Shown in pieces: positions 56,019 to 64,000 of a DNA stretch of 64,000 bases. The position numbers were made by a program, and so were the translations under genes. Position 1 is the first letter of the stretch; each line of letters starts with the position of its first letter. The notes beneath the pieces are model-generated. The model did not search any database, was not told where the DNA came from, and saw nothing but the letters and a program-made list of their open reading frames with translations. Origin of the DNA: Propioniciclava soli (GTDB lineage Bacteria > Actinomycetota > Actinomycetes > Propionibacteriales > Propionibacteriaceae). Where the stretch lies: assembly GCF_014858005.1 (NCBI RefSeq), contig NZ_JACYOT010000004.1, forward strand, positions 62,001 through 126,000, written 5' to 3'.

Positions 56019-56735
56019 GTGACCCCGCGCCAGCAACCCGAACAGCAGGCCCCGCCGGTGCAGAAGCTGCACGTCCGCTACGCCAAGCGGGGGCGTGCCC
56101 GGTTCGCCAGCCACCGCGACTTCAGCCGCGCCTTCGAGCGCGCCCTGCGCCGAGCCGACGTCCCCATGGCCTACAGCTCCGGTTTCAACCCCCACCCGCG
56201 GGTGTCGTTCGCCAACGCCGCGCCCACGGGTGCCGCCAGTGTGGCGGAGTACCTGGAGATCGGCCTGAGCGAGCGGCGCGATCCGGACGCCGTCGGCGCC
56301 GCCCTCGCTGCGGCGCTGCCGGACGGGTTGGCCGTGGTGGACGTGGCCGAGGCGGTGCCCGGCGGGCTGGCCGAGCGGCTGACGGCCTCGCATTGGCGCA
56401 TCGACCTACCGGGCGCGGATCCGGGAGTCCTCGCCCGGGTGGTGGCGGAGTTCCTGGCGGCCGACGCCGCCCCGGTCGAGCGCATGACCAAGAACGGGGT
56501 GCGCACCTTCGACGCGCGCGCCGCGGTGGTGCGGCTGACGGCGGATCCGGAGGGCCTGGAGCTCATCTCGGCCCACGGGACGCCGCTGGTGCGGCCCGAC
56601 GACGTGGTGACGGCCCTGCGGAACCGGGACGATGAATTCGCTGCCGGAGTGGTGCCGGTGCTCACCCGCCGCGCCCAGGGAGAGTGGGACGGCGAGCGGA
56701 TCGTCGGCCCGTTCGAGACGCGCCCGGGCCGCTGA
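56019..56735 (+). CDS. TIGR03936/DUF2344 radical SAM-linked protein
   Basis: 238 aa. Family motif KLHVRYAKRGRARFASHRDF, AFERALRRADVPMAYSSGFNPHP and ERMTKNGVRTFDAR are the standard blocks. Normally encoded next to, or fused to, the TIGR03960 radical SAM protein (here at 47290) and followed by rne, as here. GTG 56019 is preceded by TACGCT at 8 nt. Partner function inferred from conserved linkage only. Confidence 0.92.
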   Translation: MTPRQQPEQQAPPVQKLHVRYAKRGRARFASHRDFSRAFERALRRADVPMAYSSGFNPHPRVSFANAAPTGAASVAEYLEIGLSERRDPDAVGAALAAALPDGLAVVDVAEAVPGGLAERLTASHWRIDLPGADPGVLARVVAEFLAADAAPVERMTKNGVRTFDARAAVVRLTADPEGLELISAHGTPLVRPDDVVTALRNRDDEFAAGVVPVLTRRAQGEWDGERIVGPFETRPGR

Positions 56736-56923
56736 GGTGTCCCTCGCCCCCAGGGGTGTGGCATCATGGCCCTGACAGGTTGGGCCGCGAACCGCGCGGT
56801 CGACCCGGACGCAGGCCGCGACGAGAGTGCTCGACCGCGGCAGCGCCCGACCAGGCTTTGTCGCCCACCTTCGGGTGCGGTGACCACACCGACGGTGGCA
56901 CGCCCACCGTGTGAGGAGAGCAC

Positions 56924-59719
56924 ATGCTCGATTCGGACACACCGATCAACCCCGCCAACGGCGAGGAGCAGAACCCCCAGCAGGACGCCCCGCAGCGCGC
57001 CCCGCGCCGCCGCCGTGCGGCCAGCCGCCCCGCCGGCCCGCCGAGGGCCATCGAGACCCCGCCGAGGGCCATCGAGACCCCGCCGAAGGCCATCGAGACC
57101 ACAGCGCAACCGGCCGAGATCGCACCGGCCGCCGAGCCCGACGCCGTCGAGGTGGAGTGGACCGAGGTGCAGGGAACGACCGAGGTCGAGGTCGTCGGCG
57201 AATCCTCCCCGCGGTTGGACACGGGGGATGCCGCGCCGACCGAATCGGTCGTCGTCGACGTCACGCCGGACGAGGCCTCCGACGACGGTCCCGAACCCCA
57301 GGTCGAATCGGCGGGCGACCCGGCCGCCGACGAGGACCCCGCCGACGAGCAGGCCGCTGGCGAGCAGGCCGCCGACGGCGCCGCGGAGGTCGGCACCCCG
57401 GCGGACGCCCAGGAGGTGCCCGCCGAGCTCGAGGCCATCCTCGACGCCGAGGACGACAACGAGATCGACGGCGCCATCGACGCGCTGATGAACACCGAGC
57501 GGAACACCCCGTCGCGTGGCCGGCGCCGTCGGCCGTCGCGCCGGGGCGAGGCGGAGGCGTCCGAGGAGGACGCCCGCCCCGCCGACGTGGCCGCCGCGCT
57601 CGACGACCTCGCCGCGGCGCTCGGTGGTCAGCCGACCCGCGACGCCGACCCCGAGCCCGACGGCGGCGCCGACGAGCGGCGCCGTGACGGGCGCGACGAC
57701 GAGGCCCCCACGGAGGACGACACCGACGCCGACGCGAATGCGGACGACGACGGGAACGAGAACGACGACGCGGACGGCGATGAGGGCGACGACAGCGGCG
57801 AGGGATCGCCGCGTCGCCGGCGTCGCCGCCGGGGTGGCCGTCGCCGGCGTCGGGGCAGTGGCTCCGACGAGGGAGACGATTCCGAGGGCGACGACGACTC
57901 CTCCGACGACTCTGACTCCGACCCCGGCAGCGACGGACCCGGCGAGCCCGAGGAGAAGTCCGAGGACGAGCAGGGGCCCGAGGGAGACGAAACCGGTGCC
58001 GGCTCTCCGGGTCGGCGTCGGCGTCGGCGCCGGCGCCGCGGTGAGGACACGGGCACCGAGGACGAGGACGGCGTCGACGTCGTGGTCAAGGTCCGGGAGC
58101 CCCGCCGCAGCCGCGGGTCGGGTTCGGCGTCCGACGAGATCACGGGCATCGAGGGATCGACCCGCATGGAGGCCAAGCGCCAGCGGCGCAAGGAGGGGCG
58201 TGCGGCCGGCCGCCGGCGGGCGCCCGTGCTGTCCGAGGCGGAGTTCCTGGCCCGCCGGGAGTCCGTCGAACGGCAAATGCTGATCCGCCAGACCGACGAG
58301 TACACCCAGATCGGCGTCCTCGAGGACGGTGTCCTGGCGGAGCACTACGTCGACCGGGACAGCTCGGCGTCGTTGATCGGCAACGTCTTCCTCGGGCGGG
58401 TGCAGAACGTGCTGCCCTCCATGGAGGCGGCGTTCATCGACATCGGCCGCGGCCGCAACGCCGTGCTCTACGCCGGTGAGGTCGACTGGGACTCCTTCGG
58501 CGTGACCGGCGACGACCGCAAGGTCGAGAAGGTGCTCAAGAGCGGGCAGTCGATCCTCGTCCAGGTGACGAAGGATCCGGTCGGCGCCAAGGGCGCCCGT
58601 TTGACGGCGCACATCTCCATCCCGGGCCGGTACGTCGTGTACTGCCCCGGTGGTCAGCTCTCCGGCATCTCCCGCAAGCTGCCCGACAACGAGCGGCAGC
58701 GCCTCAAGGGCATCCTCGACGAGGCGGTCGACTCGGACGCCAGCGTGATCGTCCGCACCGCCGCCGAGGGGGCGTCCGAGGAGGAGCTCGTCCGCGACGT
58801 GAGCCGCCTCAAGGCGCAGTGGGAGGTCATCGAGAAGAAGAAGTCCGGCAGCGCGCCGCAGCTGCTCTACGCCGAGCCCGACCTCACGGTGCGCATCGTC
58901 CGTGACCTGTTCACCGAGGACTTCAGCAAGCTCATCGTGGACGGCGACGGTGCGTGGGAGATGCTGGAGGCCTACGTCACGCACGTGGCCCCGCACCTCG
59001 AGGACCGCCTGCGGCGGTGGGACCGTGAGGCCGAGGGCGACGTCTTCGACGTCTTCCGCGTGCACGAGCAGGTGAGCAAGGCGCTCGAGCGCAAGGTGCA
59101 CCTGCCCTCCGGCGGCTCGTTGGTCATCGACCGCACCGAGGCGATGACGGTCATCGACGTCAACACCGGCAAGTTCACCGGCACCCAGGGCAACCTGGAG
59201 GCCACGGTCACCTCCAACAACCTGGAGGCGGCCGAGGAGATCGTCCGCCAGCTCCGGCTGCGCGACATCGGCGGCATCATCGTGATCGACTTCATCGACA
59301 TGGTGCTGCCCGCCAACCGTGAGCTGCTGCTGCGCCGCCTGGTGGAGTGCCTGGGCCGTGACCGGACCCGCCACCAGGTGGCCGAGGTCACCTCGCTGGG
59401 CCTGGTGCAGATGACCCGCAAGAAGATTGGCACCGGTCTCCACGAGGCGTTCACGGTGCCCTGCGAACACTGCTCGGCCCGTGGCTACCACGTGCACGAC
59501 GCCCCCGTCGCCACGCAGGCCCAGGCCGACGGCGGCGACCGGGAGGGACGCCGCGGCGGCGGCAACGGCAACCGTCGCGGCGGCCGGAACCGACGTTCCG
59601 ACGGCAATGGCAGCAACGACCAGGCGGACCAGGGCAACGGCTCCTCCCAGGGCGGCTCCGGCCAAGGTGGTTCCGGCCAGGGTGGCGCGGCGGAGGGCGG
59701 TTCGGACGGCGGGGCGTGA
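56924..59719 (+). CDS. rne: Ribonuclease E/G
   Basis: 931 aa. Residues 1-~430 are a long disordered extension: acidic runs, three 7-residue PPRAIET-type repeats and Arg-rich patches (RRRRRRGGRRRRR-like), probably RNA- and degradosome-binding. The catalytic core follows: S1 domain (from ~446, QIGVLEDGVLAEHYVDRD; GNVFLGRVQNVLPSMEAAF), DNase I-like domain with VIDVNTGKFTG and GGIIVIDFIDM, and the Zn-link CEHC near 846. A Gly/Asn-rich tail ends the protein. 188 bp separate it from the DUF2344 gene, enough for a regulatory leader; AGGAG precedes the ATG. Its stop overlaps the next gene. Confidence 0.96.
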   Translation: MLDSDTPINPANGEEQNPQQDAPQRAPRRRRAASRPAGPPRAIETPPRAIETPPKAIETTAQPAEIAPAAEPDAVEVEWTEVQGTTEVEVVGESSPRLDTGDAAPTESVVVDVTPDEASDDGPEPQVESAGDPAADEDPADEQAAGEQAADGAAEVGTPADAQEVPAELEAILDAEDDNEIDGAIDALMNTERNTPSRGRRRRPSRRGEAEASEEDARPADVAAALDDLAAALGGQPTRDADPEPDGGADERRRDGRDDEAPTEDDTDADANADDDGNENDDADGDEGDDSGEGSPRRRRRRRGGRRRRRGSGSDEGDDSEGDDDSSDDSDSDPGSDGPGEPEEKSEDEQGPEGDETGAGSPGRRRRRRRRRGEDTGTEDEDGVDVVVKVREPRRSRGSGSASDEITGIEGSTRMEAKRQRRKEGRAAGRRRAPVLSEAEFLARRESVERQMLIRQTDEYTQIGVLEDGVLAEHYVDRDSSASLIGNVFLGRVQNVLPSMEAAFIDIGRGRNAVLYAGEVDWDSFGVTGDDRKVEKVLKSGQSILVQVTKDPVGAKGARLTAHISIPGRYVVYCPGGQLSGISRKLPDNERQRLKGILDEAVDSDASVIVRTAAEGASEEELVRDVSRLKAQWEVIEKKKSGSAPQLLYAEPDLTVRIVRDLFTEDFSKLIVDGDGAWEMLEAYVTHVAPHLEDRLRRWDREAEGDVFDVFRVHEQVSKALERKVHLPSGGSLVIDRTEAMTVIDVNTGKFTGTQGNLEATVTSNNLEAAEEIVRQLRLRDIGGIIVIDFIDMVLPANRELLLRRLVECLGRDRTRHQVAEVTSLGLVQMTRKKIGTGLHEAFTVPCEHCSARGYHVHDAPVATQAQADGGDREGRRGGGNGNRRGGRNRRSDGNGSNDQADQGNGSSQGGSGQGGSGQGGAAEGGSDGGA
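57038..57100 (+). repeat. Three 21-bp in-frame repeats in rne
   Basis: Units at 57038, 57059 and 57080 each encode PP(R/K)AIET; nearly identical in DNA (one base change in unit 3), indicating recent in-frame expansion in the disordered N-terminus. Confidence 0.85.
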
Positions 59720-60750
59720 CCGCCTCGCCGGAGCTGGCCGCCCGCGCCCCGGCATGGGCCGAGACGGGGGTGACCGCGGTGCGCACGACGTACCCGTGGG
59801 CGTCCCAGCACGTCGTCACCTCGGCCGAGGACGTTGACGCGAGCCCGCAGCGGCTCAACCCGGCGTTCCACGGCAGCTTCGACTGGCACAGTTGCGTCCA
59901 CATGCTCGCCGCCGGCGTGACGTTGCTGGACGTGGCCCCGGACGCCCTCGCCGCCCCCACGCGCACGGCGCTGGTGGCGCTGCTCGACGAGCGGCTCGAC
60001 CCCGCCCGCACGGCCGTCGAGGCCGAGCTGGTGCGGCGGCGTCCGGGCTTCGAGCGCCCCTACGGCTGGGCGTGGGTGGCGCGGTTGGCCCAGGTGTGCG
60101 CTGAGTCCGGTCACCCGCACGCCGAACGGTGGTCGGCGGCGCTGGAGCCGGTCGCGGACGCCGTGTTCGCCCACCTCGGCCCGTGGATGACGACGCTCGA
60201 CCACCCGGTCCGCACCGGCGCCCACGACAACACCGCCTTCTCCCTCGGGCTGCTCCGCGACGCCGCCGGCGCGTTGGGGCGTCCCGACGTCGTGGCGGCG
60301 ATCGACGGGTTCGTCCGCCGCCACTTCGTGCCCGACACCGATTACCCGGTCGCCTGGGAGCCGGGCGGCCACGACTTCCTCTCCGCCGCGTTGTGCGAGG
60401 CGACGCTGGTGGCCCGGGTGCTGCCGGCCGCCGAGTTCGCGGACTGGTTGGCCGCGTTCCTGCCCGGCCTCGGCTCGGCTGAGGACCCGCTGCTGGGCGT
60501 GCCGCACCCCACCGACCCGAGTGACGGCAAGGCCGCGCACCTGCTGGGCCTCGCGCTGTCGCGGGCCTGGCACCTGCGAACGCTGACCCGGCTGCTGCCG
60601 GACGGCGCCCTCCCGCCCGAGCGCGCCGCGCGCCTCCGGTCGGCGGCCAACACCCAGGCCGCCGCGGTGGCCGACCACGTGGTGGGTCAGAACTTCATGG
60701 CCACCCACTGGCTGGTCAGTTACGCCCTGGGTGCCGAGCTCGCCCGCTGA
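59716..60750 (+). CDS. DUF2891 family protein
   Basis: 344 aa. RLNPAFHGSFDWHSCVHMLAA is the DUF2891 signature; further blocks are ERPYGWAWVARLAQ, VRTGAHDNTAFSLGLL, WEPGGHDFLSAALCEA and NFMATHWLVSYAL. The conserved His, Trp and Asp residues suggest an (alpha/alpha) barrel enzyme, but no activity is established. GTG start overlaps the rne stop (GTGA), so its synthesis is coupled to RNase E. Confidence 0.88.
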   Translation: MTASPELAARAPAWAETGVTAVRTTYPWASQHVVTSAEDVDASPQRLNPAFHGSFDWHSCVHMLAAGVTLLDVAPDALAAPTRTALVALLDERLDPARTAVEAELVRRRPGFERPYGWAWVARLAQVCAESGHPHAERWSAALEPVADAVFAHLGPWMTTLDHPVRTGAHDNTAFSLGLLRDAAGALGRPDVVAAIDGFVRRHFVPDTDYPVAWEPGGHDFLSAALCEATLVARVLPAAEFADWLAAFLPGLGSAEDPLLGVPHPTDPSDGKAAHLLGLALSRAWHLRTLTRLLPDGALPPERAARLRSAANTQAAAVADHVVGQNFMATHWLVSYALGAELAR

Positions 60751-60783
60751 GCCACCCCGCTGAACCACCCCGCTGAACCACTC
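60745..60783 (+). repeat. Three 13-bp tandem copies carrying stop codons in all frames
   Basis: Units CGCTGAGCCACCC, CGCTGAACCACCC and CGCTGAACCACTC at 60745, 60758 and 60771. The first holds the real stop of the DUF2891 gene. Since 13 is not a multiple of three, the TGA of each copy falls in a different frame, closing all three plus-strand frames. The last copy overlaps the TCA of the convergent glutaredoxin gene. Confidence 0.85.
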
Positions 60784-61252
60784 AGAGCGTGGGTGGGGCG
60801 TCCGGCGTGCCCGCGAGGGCGGCGCGCACCTGGTCGGCGGTCGGGTTGACCATCACCTGAGACCCCACCAGCACGGTCGGAGTCACCTCGTTGCCGGCGT
60901 TGTGCTCGCGCACCACCGCGTTGGCGGCCTCGTCCACCCAGACGTTCACCCAGGTGACCCGCGGGTCGCGCCGCAGCGCGCGCTGCAGGATCTCGCAGAA
61001 GGTGCAGCCCGGCTTCCACAGCACCACGGCGTGCCCGGGGGCGACGCGGCTGCGCGCGGTCGACCACGGGGTGTGCAGCCCGACACGGCCTTGCCACAGC
61101 AGCAGCGCGACGACGGCGACCGTGCCGACCCCGGCGACGAGCCAGCCCTGGGTGGCGTTCTCGCGGCCGAGCAGCACCGCGGTGACGCCGACGAGCAGGA
61201 CGCCGACGGCGCCGGCTTGGACGAGCGTGCGCGTGCGTTCAGGGCCTGTCAC
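60782..61252 (-). CDS. Membrane-anchored glutaredoxin/mycoredoxin-like protein
   Basis: 156 aa. Two N-terminal hydrophobic helices (VQAGAVGVLLVGVTAVLL and GWLVAGVGTVAVVALLLW), then a glutaredoxin fold with active site KPGCTFC (Cys83, Cys86), VTWVNVWVD and the cis-Pro motif EVTPTVLVG. With two helices the redox domain would be on the cytoplasmic side. GTG 61252 as start. Similar to mycoredoxin-like proteins with an added membrane anchor. Confidence 0.85.
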   Translation of the reverse strand: MTGPERTRTLVQAGAVGVLLVGVTAVLLGRENATQGWLVAGVGTVAVVALLLWQGRVGLHTPWSTARSRVAPGHAVVLWKPGCTFCEILQRALRRDPRVTWVNVWVDEAANAVVREHNAGNEVTPTVLVGSQVMVNPTADQVRAALAGTPDAPPTL

Positions 61253-61301
61253 GGCACCGATCCTGCCACGCGCGCCACCTCCGGCGAAGGGTCGGGTGAT
61301 C

Positions 61302-62558
61302 TCACACGATCAGCTGGCTCACCGCGTGGATCACCAGGCCGGCCAGGGCGCCGACAATGGTGCCGTTGATGCGGATGAACTGCAGGTCGCGGCCGACGTA
61401 CAGCTCGATGCGGCGCGAGGCCTGGCGTCCGTCCCAGCGCTGGATCGTGTGGCTGATCACCGAGCTGAGCTCGCGGCCGTAGGTGCGCACGGCGAAACCG
61501 GCGGCGTCCGCCAGTGCCCCGTCGACGCGCTCCTGCAGCGCCGCGTCGTGCTCCAGGGCGTCCGCCAGACGCTGCACCAGCCGGACCCCGCGGGTGTGGA
61601 CCCCGGAGTCCGGGTCGTCGAGCGCGGTGGCCAAGGTGCGCTTGAGGCTGCCCCACAGCGACACCACCGTGGCGGCGGTGTGCGGGTGGCCGAGCAGCCG
61701 ATCCTTGAGCGCCTCGGCTCGGGCCTGCACGGCCGGGTCGTGCTGCAGATCGTCCGCGACGCGGAGCAGCAGGTCGTCCAGCGCCGCGCGCGTGGGGTGC
61801 TCGGGGTTGTCGCGCACCGAGGCGGCCCAGTCGACGGCCTGCCAGTAGAGCACCGACACGACGCGCTGGTTGACGAAGTCCGGCGCCCACTTCGGCGCGC
61901 GATCGCGCATCATGGCCGCGAACCGTTGCGGGTGCTTGGTCAGCCAGGTGTGGATCTCGCGGGCGGCGAGGTCGACCAGCCCGCGGTGGGAGCCGTCGGT
62001 GACAACACCGTCGAGCAGCGTGCCGGCGATGGGGGCGACCTGCTCGCGGGCCAGGCGGGGCAGGATGACGTCGCTGGCCAGCGTGGCCACCGCGTCGTCG
62101 TCGACCCGGTCGAGCAGCACCCCGGCGATGCGCACGCCCTCGCGGACCAGGCGCTGGGCGTTGGCGTCCTCGCGCGCCCACGCGCCCGCCCGGGCCGCCA
62201 GCCCGGCGTCGGTGACGCGTTCGCGCACGACGTCCTCGGTGAGGAAGTTGTCGGCGAAGAAGGACTGCAGGCTGCCGGCCAGTTCGTCCTTCTTGCGGGG
62301 GATGAGGGCGGTGTGGGGGATGGGGATGCCGAGCGGGTGTCGGAACAGGGCGGTGACGGCGAACCAGTCGGCCAGCGCGCCCACCATGCCCGCCTCGGCC
62401 ATCGCGTTGACGTAACCCCACCCGCCGCTGTGGTCGAGCGGCAGGGTGGCCAGGTAGATCACCGCGGCGAACACCAGCAGGCCGAGCGCCACGCCCTTCA
62501 TGCGCCGCAGCCGGGTGCGTCGCAGCTCGTCGCCGGCGGTCAGGGCCATCAGTTCCAC
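61302..62558 (-). CDS. DUF445 family membrane protein
   Basis: 418 aa. Hydrophobic helix near the N-terminus (GVALGLLVFAAVIYLATL), then the family block AEAGMVGALADWFAVTALFRHP and PIPHTALIPRKKDELAGSL; a long amphipathic helical middle; C-terminal FIRINGTIVGALAGLVIHAV helix. YjiN-like family of unknown function. The GTG at 62558 is annotated; the ATG at 62549 is equally possible because neither has a good ribosome-binding site. Confidence 0.88.
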   Translation of the reverse strand: MELMALTAGDELRRTRLRRMKGVALGLLVFAAVIYLATLPLDHSGGWGYVNAMAEAGMVGALADWFAVTALFRHPLGIPIPHTALIPRKKDELAGSLQSFFADNFLTEDVVRERVTDAGLAARAGAWAREDANAQRLVREGVRIAGVLLDRVDDDAVATLASDVILPRLAREQVAPIAGTLLDGVVTDGSHRGLVDLAAREIHTWLTKHPQRFAAMMRDRAPKWAPDFVNQRVVSVLYWQAVDWAASVRDNPEHPTRAALDDLLLRVADDLQHDPAVQARAEALKDRLLGHPHTAATVVSLWGSLKRTLATALDDPDSGVHTRGVRLVQRLADALEHDAALQERVDGALADAAGFAVRTYGRELSSVISHTIQRWDGRQASRRIELYVGRDLQFIRINGTIVGALAGLVIHAVSQLIV

Positions 62559-62674
62559 GCCCCAAGGATTCCACGCAGGCGCAGACGAACCCAGCCGAGG
62601 TCACCCCGGCTCGACCCGGGCGGGTACAGTGCCAGCGTCCGCGCAGCCGTCGCGGCCACGACCGAGGAGTCGCC

Positions 62675-63052
62675 ATGCCCGATCCCCGCCCCGCGGCCCA
62701 CCACGGCCAGGCGGCCGGTGACGATCCTGCGCCGCCACCCGGCGCGGTGCCCGGCGTGGCCGGGCCCGAGGTGCCGCGCGCGGCGCCCCGCGCCAACGCA
62801 CCGTACGGCCTCGACGGACGCACCGGCGTCCCGTTCTCCGATCGCAGCCGCGCCGTGGCCGGGTTGCTGCAGGTGCTGCTGGCCCCCTTCGCGGCGGGGC
62901 GGCTCTACCTCGGTGACACGAAGCTGGCCCTCACCCAGATCGTGGTGAGCTGGGCCACCTGTGGCCTCGGGGCCGTGTGGCCGCTGGTGGACGGGATCCG
63001 GCTGCTCGTGACCCACCCCGTCGACCACACCGGACGCCCGCTGCGTCCCTGA
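62675..63052 (+). CDS. TM2-domain protein
   Basis: 125 aa. A Pro/Ala-rich cytoplasmic N-terminus (about 1-55) is followed by two helices: AVAGLLQVLLAPFAAGRLYLGD and LTQIVVSWATCGLGAVWPLVDG, the TM2 pattern with the G-R-x-Y-x-G-D turn. GAGGAG precedes the ATG. 12 bp before the PIG-L deacetylase gene, so co-transcribed. Function unknown. Confidence 0.85.
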   Translation: MPDPRPAAHHGQAAGDDPAPPPGAVPGVAGPEVPRAAPRANAPYGLDGRTGVPFSDRSRAVAGLLQVLLAPFAAGRLYLGDTKLALTQIVVSWATCGLGAVWPLVDGIRLLVTHPVDHTGRPLRP

Positions 63053-63064
63053 CGAAGGAGAGCC

Positions 63065-63859
63065 ATGGCCACCCTGGTGTTCGTCCATGCCCACCCCGAC
63101 GACGAGGCGTCCCAGACGTCGGGCACGATGGCGCGCGCCGTCGCCGCCGGCGACCGCGTCGTCTGCGTGTACGCCACCAACGGCGACCACGGCTCGGCGC
63201 CCGACGATCTGGGGGACCACGCGTTGGCCGACCGGCGGCGGGCCGAGGCGGAGGCGTCCGCCGAGGCGGTCGGCACCCATCGGATCGTGTGGCTCGGTCA
63301 CCGCGACTCCGGCATGCACGGCTGGCCGACCAACACCGCCGAGGGGGCACTGTGGGTGGCGGACGCCGACGCCGTCGCCCGGCAGGTGGCCGACGTGCTC
63401 GACGACGAGGACGCCGACGCCGTGATCGGCTATGACTGGCACGGCGGCTACGGCCACCCCGACCACCTCATGGTGCACCGCGTGGCGCGTCACGCCGTGG
63501 AGCTCGCCGCGCGGCGGCCGCGCTACCTGGAGGTCTCGCTGAACCGCGACCTGCTGCGCCGCCTCATGACGGTGGCGCGCGAGCAGGGCCTGCTGCCGGA
63601 GGAGGGGACGTGGGACGTGGACGCCCCGGCCGACGACGGCAACCCGATCGGCACCCCGGAGGCCGAGCTGCACTGGGCCGTCGACGTCACCGGTCAGCTC
63701 GACGTCAAGCGGGCCGCCCTGGCCTGCCACGCCAGCCAGGAGGACGCCGCCCAGCTGCTCTCGATGCCGCCCGAGGCGTTCGCGGCGATGATGGGCACCG
63801 AGCACTTCCTCGAGCCCGGCCGGGCCCCGGGCCTGGTGACCGGCTGGCCCTTCGCCTGA
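63065..63859 (+). CDS. PIG-L family deacetylase (Mca/MshB-like)
   Basis: 264 aa. Zinc motif AHPDDE (residues 9-14) and the second metal site GHPDH (130-134), as in the mycothiol enzymes MshB (GlcNAc-Ins deacetylase) and Mca (mycothiol S-conjugate amidase). Shorter than MshB and Mca, so a related LmbE-type deacetylase with another N-acetyl-sugar substrate is also possible. GGAG precedes the ATG. Confidence 0.88.
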   Translation: MATLVFVHAHPDDEASQTSGTMARAVAAGDRVVCVYATNGDHGSAPDDLGDHALADRRRAEAEASAEAVGTHRIVWLGHRDSGMHGWPTNTAEGALWVADADAVARQVADVLDDEDADAVIGYDWHGGYGHPDHLMVHRVARHAVELAARRPRYLEVSLNRDLLRRLMTVAREQGLLPEEGTWDVDAPADDGNPIGTPEAELHWAVDVTGQLDVKRAALACHASQEDAAQLLSMPPEAFAAMMGTEHFLEPGRAPGLVTGWPFA

Positions 63860-63875
63860 GCCTGCCCTTCGCCTG
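63847..63875 (+). repeat. Tandem duplication across the deacetylase stop
   Basis: GCCCTTCGCCTG at 63847-63858 and 63864-63875 (17-bp period). The first copy covers the last codons up to the TG of the stop TGA. Confidence 0.7.
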
Positions 63876-63895
63876 GGCAGCCGGGCTGGTCGGCC

Positions 63896-64000
63896 TCAGC
63901 GGTCGGGGACGTTGCGGCGCAGCTCGTCGAGCCAGAGGTCTGCGCTCGTGTCGGAGGGCATCCGCCAGTCGCCCCGCGGGCTGAGCGAGCCGCCGCGCAC
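63896..64000 (-). CDS. C-terminal end of an unidentified protein
   Basis: 34 codons before a TGA at 63898-63896; the rest lies beyond the right edge. The visible end includes [20 protein letters not shown] and terminates RRNVPDR. Not recognised. It converges on the deacetylase gene with a 36-bp gap. Coding is inferred from the open frame and typical codon use only. Confidence 0.55.
   Translation of the reverse strand: MRGGSLSPRGDWRMPSDTSADLWLDELRRNVPDR

Noticed and set aside
56736-56923. Small gene in the spacer before rne (ATG near 56766).
   Set aside because: The frame has no ribosome-binding site, runs into rne out of frame and shows no family resemblance; an rne leader is more likely.

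Overview
The window is chromosomal DNA of a high-GC actinobacterium. Evidence: GTG starts are frequent, genes overlap by GTGA/ATGA, two ClpP paralogues precede clpX, mycothiol-type proteins are present (an Rv2466c-like thioredoxin-fold protein and an Mca/MshB-type deacetylase), folC is followed by a DUF4233 gene, and many promoters look leaderless. The order pepN | Rv2466c-like - rpiB - nei1 ... tig - clpP1 - clpP2 - clpX ... valS - folC - DUF4233 - ndk ... rne matches, with insertions, the Mycobacterium tuberculosis stretch Rv2467 to Rv2444c. I cannot fix the genus; a member of the Propionibacteriales or Micrococcales is plausible.

Region 1 (1-5.75 kb) is a sugar-acid block: gnd (partial), uxaC, a LacI regulator, a nickel-pincer LarA-family protein and a fructuronate reductase/mannitol dehydrogenase family protein. 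Read together these suggest a route glucuronate - fructuronate - mannonate - (C2 epimerisation) - gluconate - 6-phosphogluconate - pentose phosphates. A 54-bp perfect palindrome then occurs at 5795 and again at 6975 and 35448. Region 2 (5.9-18.3 kb) holds an aldo/keto reductase, the pyrR-pyrB-pyrC operon, a small membrane protein, an alpha/beta hydrolase, a Nif3-like protein, pepN, the Rv2466c-like gene, rpiB, nei1, an unknown 494-aa protein and tRNA-Pro.

Region 3 (18.4-27.9 kb), bounded by tRNA-Pro and tRNA-Gly, is accessory: an MFS exporter, a nucleotidyltransferase, a PlsC-type acyltransferase, a multicopper oxidase, membrane proteins, and a three-gene cassette of a left-handed beta-helix acyltransferase, an FkbH-like HAD protein and an acyl carrier protein. 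Region 4 (28-39.2 kb) is core proteostasis and housekeeping: tig with a strong terminator, clpP1-clpP2-clpX, a lipoprotein, valS, a DsbA/MauE-DoxX pair, folC, DUF4233 and ndk.

Region 5 (39.2-46.5 kb) has a CPBP protease and a complete Mrp/Mnh sodium/proton antiporter operon (fused A+B, then C, D, E, F, G). Region 6 (46.6-64 kb) has a Gph-type phosphatase, then a radical SAM gene (TIGR03960 type) and its usual partner (DUF2344/TIGR03936) split by about 6.8 kb carrying an MFS exporter, a sugar porter plus fructokinase operon, an Eis-like acetyltransferase and an alanine/sodium symporter. It ends with rne, a coupled DUF2891 gene, a membrane glutaredoxin, DUF445, a TM2 protein, a PIG-L deacetylase and the tail of an unidentified gene. 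Recurrent small-scale features are TANNNT boxes exactly 6-7 nt before start codons, and short tandem duplications that copy the stop-codon region at several gene ends.
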